From: an uncultured Actinomycetes bacterium
GTDB taxonomy: Bacteria; Actinomycetota; Actinomycetes; Nanopelagicales; Nanopelagicaceae
Direction: 5' to 3'
NCBI GenBank assembly: GCA_903834145.1
Contig: CAILHY010000027.1
Coordinates: forward strand, 1 to 64,000
Length of the DNA stretch: 64,000 bases
Shown here: positions 33,709 through 41,583 of the stretch, piece by piece
Layout of the letters: every line of letters starts with the position of its first letter
How positions within the stretch are numbered: the first letter of the stretch is position 1
Position numbers and translations under genes: made by a program
Notes under the pieces: generated by a model
Databases searched by the model: none
The model's input: the letters and a program-made list of their open reading frames with translations, nothing else
What the model was told of the DNA's origin: nothing

Positions 33709-33741
33709 GACAGCCTTGCCGCTTGTGGCGGCAAGGCTGTC
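33709..33741. repeat. perfect hairpin between the binding-protein and permease genes
   Basis: GACAGCCTTGCCGC, loop of 5, GCGGCAAGGCTGTC: a perfect 14-base stem. It lies 24 bases downstream of the stop of the binding-protein gene and before the permease start, with no T run after it on the minus strand. Such hairpins often protect the binding-protein mRNA or cut expression of the permeases relative to it. Confidence 0.8.
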
Positions 33742-33764
33742 TCGGGATGTAACTGAGGAGCTAA

Positions 33765-35213
33765 TTACGCTCCGAATGACTGTTTGATCGTCTTGGATGT
33801 GTCAGCCAGTGTCTTTGTAACGTCTGCTCCACCGCCGATGGCGATGAGTGCATCTTCCAAAGGATTACGGACTGTTCCAACATTGTTGAACAAGAAACGT
33901 GGTGCAAGAAGCAACTTCTTGCCCATGATGTCTGAAGTGTTCAACAAATCAATGTTTGCAGAGTAATTAACATTGATGATCGAAACATGTTGCGAAGTTC
34001 CTACTGCATATTCTTGTGCGATAGGTGCTGTTGCAAGGAAGGAGATGAACGCACGTGCGATGTTTTGATCACGTGATGTCGCCTTGGCGTTAACACTCAA
34101 AATGAAAGTGTTATTTGTGATGCCTTGGTACAAAGGCTTCTCATCCACGGTGATCATGGACATGAGCTTCATCTTGCCCTTCATTGCTGGATTGAGATTT
34201 GTAACGGTACTCATACCAAATGTTCCTGTTGGGTAGATGGCAGCTTTTCCGTTAGCAAAATCTGCTGGAGCAACGGTGTCGTTGTATCCAGTAACGTTTG
34301 CAGGGAAGCATCCTGAATCTGCCATTTGCTTGTACTTGTTAGCAATGGCAACAAACCAATCTGATGTGAGATCAGCTTTTCCAGTATCGATTGCTTGGAT
34401 GCGACTTGTGAGAGTTGCTAGGTCAGGCGCTGAATTCATAAGGAATGAGTTCATGATCTGTCCTGCATTTCCACGTGTTGCTGCTGGCCATGCAAATGGA
34501 ATGATTCCGGCTGCTTTTACTGTCTTGCAGAAGGAAAGAAGCTGTGTCCAGTTTGTAGGGACGCTCCATTTGTGAGCTGCGAACATTTCTGTGTTGTACA
34601 GCGGATCATTAAAGAGTGATTGGTATGGAACTCCATAGACCTTACCGCCCACGATGCCCGGTGTTAAAGCACTTTGAATGACGTTCTGACGAACGAAACG
34701 ATCAGAACTGATATCGCGGAGTAATCCGCCTTTGTAGAACTGATCGAACTGTCCACCGCGAACCGTTACGAATACCGCAGCCTTAGGGTTAACGCTGATC
34801 TTTGCGTAAGCCAAGTTGGTGTAATCGTTAGAACTCATGATGACCTGATTAACATGTGTTCCTGGATTTGCCGCTTCAAACTTAGCAATAATGCTTGCAA
34901 ATACTGCCTTGTCCTCTGGGCGGAAATGATGGAATTCAATGGTGCCAGGTGATGCCTTAAGTGCAGCAACGGGGGCACCTGTTGATTGACCCAAACGAAC
35001 ATTGGTCCAGGTGAGTTTGCCGTTGTCGCCCATTGTGCAAACGAGAGATGATGATGATGTGCCGGTACTGACACCTTCGGTAGTACATGCTTTTCCGAAA
35101 GAAGGATCTGCGGCAAAGCCGGTTGTGATGGATGTGGCAACAAGCGCAAATGCAATTGTTGCTACAGCGCCTAACCGACGTGCGCTAAAGGATTTCATTC
35201 CTTGAGTTTTCAT
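33765..35213 (-). CDS. sugar ABC transporter substrate-binding protein (family 1)
   Basis: A 482-residue exported binding protein. The signal peptide (basic start, hydrophobic core 13-34, cleavage near GFAA) is followed by a short extra module with a Cys pair (ACTTEG, Cys43; LVCTMGDNGKLTW, Cys59 and Trp69) that common sugar-binding proteins lack. The family 1 binding fold starts near residue 88 (GTIEFHHFRPEDK). No lipobox Cys is at the cleavage site, so anchoring is unclear. By context the ligand is sulfoquinovose or sulfoquinovosyl glycerol, as for SmoF in other bacteria, but similarity to SmoF was not tested. Confidence 0.88.
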   Translation of the reverse strand: MKTQGMKSFSARRLGAVATIAFALVATSITTGFAADPSFGKACTTEGVSTGTSSSSLVCTMGDNGKLTWTNVRLGQSTGAPVAALKASPGTIEFHHFRPEDKAVFASIIAKFEAANPGTHVNQVIMSSNDYTNLAYAKISVNPKAAVFVTVRGGQFDQFYKGGLLRDISSDRFVRQNVIQSALTPGIVGGKVYGVPYQSLFNDPLYNTEMFAAHKWSVPTNWTQLLSFCKTVKAAGIIPFAWPAATRGNAGQIMNSFLMNSAPDLATLTSRIQAIDTGKADLTSDWFVAIANKYKQMADSGCFPANVTGYNDTVAPADFANGKAAIYPTGTFGMSTVTNLNPAMKGKMKLMSMITVDEKPLYQGITNNTFILSVNAKATSRDQNIARAFISFLATAPIAQEYAVGTSQHVSIINVNYSANIDLLNTSDIMGKKLLLAPRFLFNNVGTVRNPLEDALIAIGGGADVTKTLADTSKTIKQSFGA

Positions 35214-35250
35214 CTGTTGTAGTCCTTGCGTCTTGGAGGGGTGGGTTGAT

Positions 35251-36651
35251 TTACCATTCAGTGAGGGGGATCCCTAACATGTCTGCCATTCTGCGAAGTT
35301 CCGGTCGCACATCGATCCACGAGATCACGAGGTGGTGCGGATATCCGCGAGTGACTATTCCATTCACCAGAGCAGCAGCGTTAGGTTCAGTTCGAACCGT
35401 TGCCGTATTGCCTTGGAAGTGATTGGGAGCAGGGATCGATTCCCCTCGGCTCACAACCATGCGCAGCCCCGTGCTATTGCTTGGGTCTACGTCCCGATCA
35501 ATACGAACCAGAGTTACTGGGCCGGTCTTGAGCGGAAAGTTACCTGCGACGCCTAAACGTCGATTGCAGTGGGTAAATTGCGTGGCATCTGTTGGATCGG
35601 CAGCCAATTTTGTTGCCGCTGAACCGCAATGCCACAAGCGAAGAATGTTCTCGTCCTCTTGCAAATCAACGATGTCCACTAAATAGTTTTCATCCGAACC
35701 AAGAACTTCGCAGACCAACATCGTGACCGCACCAAGAACATCTCGTTCGCAAGTTGTAACGGTTCCGCGATCAGAGAGACGCCCAAGAGCTGAACACACA
35801 CATGCGCCAAGTTCGGTTGGAAATTCTGGCCAACAACGCACCGCAATTGCATCAAGGGCTTCTTGATCGCGCCATTCATCTAGCGCAACTTCGACACCTG
35901 CAACTTTTGTTGCTTCGTCTTGATTTACGGATGCAAGTGATCCTTGTGCCGCGATTGCCCGTGAATTGGCTGCGATACTTTCAGTGGCAGGTACTTTTGC
36001 AATTCGTGCAAATGCGCCTTCAATGGAGATCGGCATTATCTCCAAGCCAAAAAGCTCCTTTAATTTTGGCCCGTTATAAAGACACGGTGTAAATCCAACC
36101 GGTGCTTCTCCTATTGTTCCTATGCGCATTCCTGAAAGCTTTGCGAGCGCCGCATTTGTCTTTGCTATGTCGCCAAGTTCGCGCACATGATTATCTGGTG
36201 CTAAATCACTCGGTAAATCTCCTGCAAGGGCGCGAATAAGAGTTTGCTTCACTGCGCTCTCGTCCGCATTGCCGTGCAAGTGGCGAACACTTTGGCCGGC
36301 ATCCATCAGTGCATGTGCTGCCAGGTTTGCACCGCACATGGAATTCAATTTAAGTCGCTCACCAACTTCGCCAGGTTCGCGCATCGACCATAAAAGAATT
36401 GGACCATCAACATTCCCGAATACCTCAACTGCAGGGGAGGCATCTGAAAAGGAGGCCATGAAAAGGATGTGGAGATCTACTTCTGGCAGCGTTATTGCTG
36501 CGACATCCTCGGCAGTCATGACGAGTTCGGCTGGTCCCACGACATCGCCACCAAGGCTGCGCAGGAGCGCAGCGGCAGAATCAAAATTTGCTTGGGCACA
36601 TGCGAGGTCAAAGGTAGGACGTGCTAACGCTACGAGAGCGACTCTGCTCAC
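35251..36651 (-). CDS. L-fucose/L-arabinose isomerase-family protein, candidate sulfoquinovose isomerase
   Basis: A 466-residue sugar isomerase-like protein. Family marks are WPEFPTELGACVCSALGRLSDRG (from residue 274), CERDVLGA (301-308, metal-ligand region) and LRLWHCGSAA (340-343 is WHCG). It is unrelated to YihS (AGE fold), the E. coli sulfoquinovose isomerase, but is the only aldose-ketose isomerase candidate in the cluster. I recall fucose-isomerase-like enzymes being proposed for some non-enterobacterial sulfo-EMP routes. The start is GTG 36651, preceded by GGGGG; a frame from 36714 would run over the operator. It heads the transport-regulator-kinase-aldolase operon. Confidence 0.8.
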   Translation of the reverse strand: MSRVALVALARPTFDLACAQANFDSAAALLRSLGGDVVGPAELVMTAEDVAAITLPEVDLHILFMASFSDASPAVEVFGNVDGPILLWSMREPGEVGERLKLNSMCGANLAAHALMDAGQSVRHLHGNADESAVKQTLIRALAGDLPSDLAPDNHVRELGDIAKTNAALAKLSGMRIGTIGEAPVGFTPCLYNGPKLKELFGLEIMPISIEGAFARIAKVPATESIAANSRAIAAQGSLASVNQDEATKVAGVEVALDEWRDQEALDAIAVRCWPEFPTELGACVCSALGRLSDRGTVTTCERDVLGAVTMLVCEVLGSDENYLVDIVDLQEDENILRLWHCGSAATKLAADPTDATQFTHCNRRLGVAGNFPLKTGPVTLVRIDRDVDPSNSTGLRMVVSRGESIPAPNHFQGNTATVRTEPNAAALVNGIVTRGYPHHLVISWIDVRPELRRMADMLGIPLTEW

Positions 36652-36663
36652 ATTGACCCCCAG

Positions 36664-36674
36664 TGGTTTGACCT
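36664..36674. promoter_or_regulatory. FadR/GntR-type operator site 3 (isomerase operon)
   Basis: TGGTTTGACCT within AGTGGTTTGACCTCTT, which matches site 1 (AGTGGTCTGACCTCTT) at 15 of 16 bases. It lies 13-23 bases upstream of the isomerase GTG. Sites this alike 8 kb apart at two promoters of one pathway suggest a shared regulator. Confidence 0.72.
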
Positions 36675-36770
36675 CTTCTGGAGGAGGGTGCCACCAAGTA
36701 GCCCCTGGAGTCAATGAAAACGCGTAATTTTCTAGATTGTTACCTACTTGTGATAATCGACGATAAGAGG

Positions 36771-36781
36771 TGGTCTTACCG
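36771..36781. promoter_or_regulatory. FadR/GntR-type operator site 4
   Basis: TGGTCTTACCG, the weakest match of the four. It overlaps the stop codon of the M24-family gene and lies 120 bases upstream of the isomerase start, where the promoter of that operon could lie. Confidence 0.5.
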
Positions 36782-37852
36782 CTTCAGAATTCCTGGGCGG
36801 CTTCGCGAATTACAGATCACAGAGGGCCAAGCTGAATCTTGCGTTAAAAGTACGGGGCCATCGCTACCTGTGAGCCAGGTGTCCTCAACTTTCCAGCCTG
36901 AGCCTGTTGGATTCCAACTCACAGGCTGGGCATCGGCGATAAGGCGCTCAGTAAATTGCGTGGCTGGCCAATCCCTGGGGAGATACCCCGTGGGTCCACC
37001 TTGATGGTGCTTGGTCCATTCTTCGGGATCAAACCCATAGGCCGGATATGCCTTTTGCACCGTTTCAATGGCGCTTTTAAACGCAACACCGACAACAGTG
37101 GCGTCGAGCAATGCGGCTTCGACCTCTAAAAGATTTTCGTATCTACGAAGGTCGCTCTCATTCTGAGGGCCAAATGTCACGATGCGAGTCGCTGAAGCAA
37201 TCAGGCCCTTTCGTCGTGCACAAATAGAGGCAACAACTCGGCCACCTATTACTTCGGAAGTGGGAAGTGCATGGCGAATGGTGTGAGCACGGTTCTCCCC
37301 TGCTACTCCAAGAAATACAGTGTCGAGATTACTTTCCCATAGCGCATGCGTAATGCGTCCGGCGACATCTATTTCACGATCACCATAGACAACTTCTTTC
37401 ATGGCCCTTCCTAGTGCACCTGCTGCATCCAAGGAAATCTTTTCCAGACGTTGAGCGTCAAAGGCGGTTAATGAGGCTCTCGCCATTTCAATTTCCAGGG
37501 AAACATCGCTCCGATTGGCAGCAGGTTGATCAGTCCCGATCTTTTCGCCGGTAGGCAACTGCGCGTCTCGGCCGTCCCACCAAGGAATCACCACCACCTC
37601 AATCGTGTTAGGCAATTCCTCAGCAATAAGCCTCGGCGCCTCTATTGCATTTGTTACAACTGTGAGCGAATCCGACGTAACAATCAGATCAAAACATGCA
37701 AGGTCAATTGCGCTGGGTACATGCACTCGTCCACCGGTGAACCACGCCAGATTTGGGTTACGGCGCAACACAATTGCTTCAAGGTTGCGGTTGGCAATAA
37801 TTTCGCGTACACGTGAGACTCTTTCGGAAAAACCTTCATCGGGATGGGGCAT
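36776..37852 (-). CDS. M24 (creatinase/prolidase-fold) protein lacking metal ligands
   Basis: A 358-residue protein with a creatinase N-terminal domain (about 1-125) and a pita-bread M24 domain. In the M24 domain the two metal-binding Asp positions are replaced (VVASICARRKGLIASATR, residues 206-223, where a metalloenzyme has VLID...SDITR), while the His region HHQGGPTGY (282-290) is kept. It may therefore be a metal-free hydrolase like creatinase, or a non-catalytic protein. It lies upstream of the isomerase gene on the same strand; its link to sulfosugars is unproven. The ATG at 37852 has TATCTT six bases upstream; the frame extends to 37897. Confidence 0.78.
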   Translation of the reverse strand: MPHPDEGFSERVSRVREIIANRNLEAIVLRRNPNLAWFTGGRVHVPSAIDLACFDLIVTSDSLTVVTNAIEAPRLIAEELPNTIEVVVIPWWDGRDAQLPTGEKIGTDQPAANRSDVSLEIEMARASLTAFDAQRLEKISLDAAGALGRAMKEVVYGDREIDVAGRITHALWESNLDTVFLGVAGENRAHTIRHALPTSEVIGGRVVASICARRKGLIASATRIVTFGPQNESDLRRYENLLEVEAALLDATVVGVAFKSAIETVQKAYPAYGFDPEEWTKHHQGGPTGYLPRDWPATQFTERLIADAQPVSWNPTGSGWKVEDTWLTGSDGPVLLTQDSAWPSVICNSRSRPGILKR

Positions 37853-37858
37853 AGCCCA

Positions 37859-37864
37859 AAGATA
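37859..37864 (-). promoter_or_regulatory. putative -10 box of a leaderless promoter (M24 gene)
   Basis: On the minus strand TATCTT, six bases, then the ATG at 37852, with no ribosome site. Confidence 0.5.
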
Positions 37865-37920
37865 ATCAGAAATCGACTCGAAGGAAAGTATCACCATCTA
37901 GACTTTCGCTGCTGGCCATT

Positions 37921-37947
37921 ACATGAATGACATGAATGACATGAATG
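37921..37947 (+). repeat. three tandem copies of a 9-base repeat
   Basis: ACATGAATG repeated three times with no change. It lies just before the ribosome site of the DUF6069-like gene. Each copy adds an in-frame ATG (MND repeated), so copy number could alter the N-terminus or spacing. Confidence 0.8.
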
Positions 37948-37958
37948 AGAGGAAACTG

Positions 37959-38360
37959 ATGCCCTTCACCACGATGCAAGCTCTGTCTCGAGCAGTGCTT
38001 ATCGCAATGGGAGCCAACGCTTTTATCTATTTCATCGCAAAGACACTTTCGGGGAATCTCATCTCTACTGTTGCTACTCCACATCAACCCATCACGCTTA
38101 TTCAAGTCGTCGGCGCAACGGTTGTTCAAGGCTTCATAGGAGGAACGTTCCTTGCATGGGTCGCTTCAAAAACGGCAAAACCTCGACAGTATTGGACCAT
38201 TGTCGCAGCGCTCTTGTTGGTTGCTAGCTTCTTTATGCCATTGAGTTCTACCGAAAGAATTATCGAAGCACTATGGCTCTGTCTCATGCATTGCACTACT
38301 GGATATTTTGTCATCACTGCAGGGATAAAGAACCTCCCTGCGATTCGCGCGCCTAAGTAA
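37959..38360 (+). CDS. four-helix membrane protein, DUF6069-like
   Basis: A 133-residue membrane protein with about four helices (roughly 8-27, 50-68, 78-95, 100-120). The layout fits DUF6069; the function is unknown. I prefer the ATG at 37959 because a GAGAGGAAACTG ribosome site precedes it; an upstream ATG at 37923 would start inside the 9-base tandem repeat. Confidence 0.65.
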   Translation: MPFTTMQALSRAVLIAMGANAFIYFIAKTLSGNLISTVATPHQPITLIQVVGATVVQGFIGGTFLAWVASKTAKPRQYWTIVAALLLVASFFMPLSSTERIIEALWLCLMHCTTGYFVITAGIKNLPAIRAPK

Positions 38361-38365
38361 TCGCT

Positions 38366-38911
38366 CTAGTCCAGCAACCTTCGGCGTCGATCAAATTCCG
38401 CCCAAATTCCAATGAAAGCTAAGGCGGCAAGTATCAAGTAGATGTGGTCACGATGATGCACCCAGAAATTTTCATGATGGGCTTGTGTTACTTGCGTTGG
38501 TTGCCCAGGTTCGGTGGGTGCGGCTGGTGCGCCTTTGCTCACGGTAAATTCGTAAGAGCCTTCTACTGGGTGCCCATCACTGGAAACCACTCGCCAGGAG
38601 ACCGTGAAAGTTCCGGCACCTCTCTGGTCTGCCAGATCCACAGAAAGGATCGGTCCGCTTGTTTTTGAATTACCCGCATCGATTTCTCGTCCAGAAGCAT
38701 CTGTTACTTGCAAAATATTTGTCTTGGCGCTTCCCAGCACAATCAAATTTCCATCGAATTCAACTTCAACACTTTTTGGCAGAACAGATAATGTCGAATT
38801 AATTGCCGGCGTTGCAGAAACAAGTGCAGCATGGGCTTGTGCTTGCGGAATTGGCAGTACGACTAGACCAATGATGGTAAAAATGAAACCCATGCTGAAC
38901 TTGAATCGCAT
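38366..38911 (-). CDS. copC: CopC-domain copper-binding protein with C-terminal membrane anchor
   Basis: A 181-residue exported protein: signal peptide to AQA (residue 26), so that His27 (HAALVSATPA) becomes the mature N-terminus and copper ligand. The CopC beta-sandwich follows with SSDGHPVEGSYEFTV, then a His-rich linker (HHENFWVHHRDH) and one membrane helix. It lies 20 bases downstream of a YcnI-like gene, a usual partner in copper handling or cytochrome oxidase assembly. Confidence 0.93.
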   Translation of the reverse strand: MRFKFSMGFIFTIIGLVVLPIPQAQAHAALVSATPAINSTLSVLPKSVEVEFDGNLIVLGSAKTNILQVTDASGREIDAGNSKTSGPILSVDLADQRGAGTFTVSWRVVSSDGHPVEGSYEFTVSKGAPAAPTEPGQPTQVTQAHHENFWVHHRDHIYLILAALAFIGIWAEFDRRRRLLD

Positions 38912-38931
38912 ATAACTTCCCTAACTCGTGG

Positions 38932-39531
38932 TTATTTAGTAATTGTGAACTTCGCGGCGGGACCATATTCGGTGTCACTTGTATCCTTGGGAACTGCCCC
39001 TGTAGTCACAATCCATTTCAGGAATAGAGGTTTGCCAAGATCCTTAGTTCCACTCATACCTCCCATGCCCGCCATGGCGCCCGTTGGATTTGCGTTGACA
39101 AGGCACGTTTGGATCGCAGGAATATAAAAGGTCTGAGGTTTCTTCGACCACGTCGTGATCATTCCGACTTCGAAATAATTTGACCCATCAAGGGCCGAAG
39201 CAGCGTTCTTAGCTTTCCAGGTAACCGTGTAAGTCGATGGAACCCCTGCAGAATCTTTCTTCTTTGAGTCAACAACCGTTGCGACAAACCCAGGGAGATT
39301 TGATGGAATTGGTCGCCCTGCTGCATTAGGGACAGTTACCTGAAGTTGCTCAGTCGGATACATCCCATTGTTATACATGCATCCGTGTTCGGCACGAAGC
39401 CAAATCATGCTTTCATCACCTGCAGTTGAACTGTAACCACGCAACTGAACTTCAACGTGAGCACTTGCAGTTGATATGCCGACGGTGACTATGGAAAAGA
39501 GTAAAACAGAAAATATCGCTAACTTTTTCAT
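38932..39531 (-). CDS. ycnI: YcnI-family (DUF1775) copper-binding protein
   Basis: A 199-residue exported protein. Cleavage after TASA (residue 24) exposes His25 (HVEVQLRGY) as the N-terminus, the copper-binding His of the YcnI fold. The family's beta-sandwich shows in GRPIPSNLPGF and STYTVTWKAKN. A Met- and Gly-rich segment (GAMAGMGGMSG) near residue 155 may add copper sites. It is upstream of copC and is likely cotranscribed. Confidence 0.88.
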   Translation of the reverse strand: MKKLAIFSVLLFSIVTVGISTASAHVEVQLRGYSSTAGDESMIWLRAEHGCMYNNGMYPTEQLQVTVPNAAGRPIPSNLPGFVATVVDSKKKDSAGVPSTYTVTWKAKNAASALDGSNYFEVGMITTWSKKPQTFYIPAIQTCLVNANPTGAMAGMGGMSGTKDLGKPLFLKWIVTTGAVPKDTSDTEYGPAAKFTITK

Positions 39532-39599
39532 TGTGATTCCTTTTCGAAAGTGGAGTCCACATGAGTGCGCGATGATAGAAGAAAGTTATGCGGGTTTCA

Positions 39600-40112
39600 C
39601 TATCTCCATTGCATCGCGAGAACTGGTGGGCCACGTCGACTTACATCACCAGAAATTGACCATCGAGGAAAGTAATCTCTCTCCTGGATTGTCTTTTGAT
39701 AAACGATGATTGCAACGTTGCGTACAGAGAAATGAGGGACCCTGAAAATCGAGGATAGAAGCACTCTAATAAAACTCGCTCCGCGATCCAGATTGATGGT
39801 AAATGTATATCCAACAACAACTGAAATAGCGTGCGCGGTGATCATGCGAAATGGCGATGAAGACGCAGGTGCACTCAGAGCAACGTGACCTAACCCTTGA
39901 AAGATAACAAGAATTGCGGCCAATTTTGGACCCTCTAAATCTTTAGGGTGAAAATTGCGAAACAAGAGAAAAGTTGAAGTAAAGAGCGCCAAGGCGTAGG
40001 GGCTGATAGAAGCTGCCCCACCCGCCATGTGATGAGAGATAAGGACCGTAGTAAAAAGTACGAGCGTCAAGACGAGGCTACGGATTGTTCGGCCCGATCT
40101 CATGGATGGCAC
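39600..40112 (-). CDS. membrane protein of unknown function
   Basis: Up to 170 residues with four hydrophobic segments (about 11-27, 36-52, 63-80, 88-105) and an SHHMAGGA motif with two His in the first loop. The C-terminal 60 residues are polar and less convincing. It lies upstream of the ycnI and copC genes on the same strand, so a role in copper import or membrane insertion is possible. The start is GTG 40112 or ATG 40103. It is divergent from the ABC ATPase gene with only 35 bases between. Confidence 0.6.
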   Translation of the reverse strand: MPSMRSGRTIRSLVLTLVLFTTVLISHHMAGGAASISPYALALFTSTFLLFRNFHPKDLEGPKLAAILVIFQGLGHVALSAPASSSPFRMITAHAISVVVGYTFTINLDRGASFIRVLLSSIFRVPHFSVRNVAIIVYQKTIQERDYFPRWSISGDVSRRGPPVLAMQWR

Positions 40113-40135
40113 TCTAACTGCCTTGACCGCAGGGG

Positions 40136-40141
40136 TACAGT
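40136..40141 (+). promoter_or_regulatory. putative -10 box of a leaderless promoter (ABC ATPase gene)
   Basis: TACAGT, six bases, then GTG at 40148. The same hexamer and spacing are found at 16278. Confidence 0.55.
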
Positions 40142-40147
40142 AATGAG

Positions 40148-40855
40148 GTGGCTAATGCAGTTGAGATAAGCAGCTTGAAGATCATCCGGGACGGCAAAGT
40201 CCTAATCCCCGCACTTAATTTTTCCGTTCCAAGCGGCAAAATAATGGGGCTCCTTGGTCCTAGCGGAAGCGGTAAAACCACGATCTTTCGGAGCATCGTT
40301 GGAGTCCAAGCCATTGCTCAAGGTTCCGTGCAGGTCTTGGGCCTTGAAGCCGGGTCCGTGGGGCTTCGCACCAAGATTGGTTATCTCACTCAAAGTGCCA
40401 GTGTTTATTCGGATCTGACCTGTGAAGAGAATTTAAAATATTTTGCACGAATACTTGGCACTTCCGAAATATCTGTCGATGAAATCTTTGAGCTTGTAGA
40501 TCTTGGAGCGAACCGTAAACAGCTGGCATCATCCTTATCCGGTGGCGAACGTGCGCGCCTTGCTTTAGCTACCGCCTTACTCGGATCGCCTGAATTGTTG
40601 ATTTTGGATGAACCAACAGTGGGTCTCGATCCACTCCTTCGCATGGAGCTATGGAAACTCTTTCACCGTCTGGCCCAACAAGGTAAGACCCTTTTGGTCA
40701 GTAGCCATGTGATGGATGAAGCAGAACGTTGCGATGAATTGACTCTTCTGCGCGAAGGAAAGATTTTGGCAACCGGTACCCCTGCAGAGTTAAAATCTCA
40801 AACTGCCTGCGATGATATGGAAGATGTTTTTATCTCTTTGGTAGGCGCCAAATGA
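40148..40855 (+). CDS. ABC transporter ATP-binding protein (ABC-2 exporter)
   Basis: A 235-residue ATPase with Walker A GPSGSGKTT (37-45), signature LSGGE (130-134), Walker B LLILDEP (Glu155) and a switch His in VSSHVMDEAERC. The short form with MDEAERCDE is typical of drug or antibiotic exporters. Its stop overlaps the permease start (ATGA). Confidence 0.95.
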   Translation: MANAVEISSLKIIRDGKVLIPALNFSVPSGKIMGLLGPSGSGKTTIFRSIVGVQAIAQGSVQVLGLEAGSVGLRTKIGYLTQSASVYSDLTCEENLKYFARILGTSEISVDEIFELVDLGANRKQLASSLSGGERARLALATALLGSPELLILDEPTVGLDPLLRMELWKLFHRLAQQGKTLLVSSHVMDEAERCDELTLLREGKILATGTPAELKSQTACDDMEDVFISLVGAK

Positions 40856-41580
40856 ACGTCAAACGAATCTTCGCAACCACCCAGCGGATCCTTTCGCAAC
40901 TTCGTCATGATCCACGCACATTGGCGCTAATGGTCGTGGCCCCATGTTTGCTCATGACAATTCTTAAATATGTCTATCAGGGACAACCTCAAACTTTTCA
41001 GCACGCCGCTGCTGCAATGTTAGGAATCTTCCCGATGCTGGTGATGTTCCTCATTACATCCGTAGCCACGTTACGCGAGCGAACATCCGGGACATTAGAG
41101 CGATTACTTATACTTCCCATAACAAAACTTGAATTTATACTTGGTTACGCTTTCGCGTTTGCACTTGCAGCATTCATTCAATCGATCGTGGTGTCTTCGG
41201 TGGCCATTGGACCGCTAGGTCTTAAAGTAGCGGGCTCACAATTGTCCATGATTTTTGTGGCTGTCCTTGATGCGCTTCTGGGCTTAGCAATTGGCCTCTT
41301 CGTGAGTTCTTTTGCAAAGACAGAATTCCAAGCGGTGCAGTTCTTGCCTGTTGTGCTCTTGCCTCAACTTCTCTTAAGCGGATTACTTGCGCCCGTTGAA
41401 ACAATGCCTGGACTCTTCCACTTCCTTTCCCATTTCTTGCCACTGACCTACTCGGTGGATGCGATGAAAAAAGTGATGACGGGGCAAGGCTCGTTCACGC
41501 ATGATTTCGAATTAATCGCGCTCTTCTTGTTCTTCTTCTTGGCAGCAGGAGCGCTTACCTTAAAGCGTAAGTCAAAGTAA
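40852..41580 (+). CDS. ABC-2 type permease
   Basis: A 242-residue permease with about six helices and an ABC-2 layout (RERTSGTLERLLILPITKLEFILGYAFAF in the coupling region). It pairs with the ATPase upstream. The SAF-domain gene starts three bases after its stop, so the exporter and the UxaA-like set may be one transcript. Confidence 0.93.
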   Translation: MNVKRIFATTQRILSQLRHDPRTLALMVVAPCLLMTILKYVYQGQPQTFQHAAAAMLGIFPMLVMFLITSVATLRERTSGTLERLLILPITKLEFILGYAFAFALAAFIQSIVVSSVAIGPLGLKVAGSQLSMIFVAVLDALLGLAIGLFVSSFAKTEFQAVQFLPVVLLPQLLLSGLLAPVETMPGLFHFLSHFLPLTYSVDAMKKVMTGQGSFTHDFELIALFLFFFLAAGALTLKRKSK

Positions 41581-41583
41581 TTA

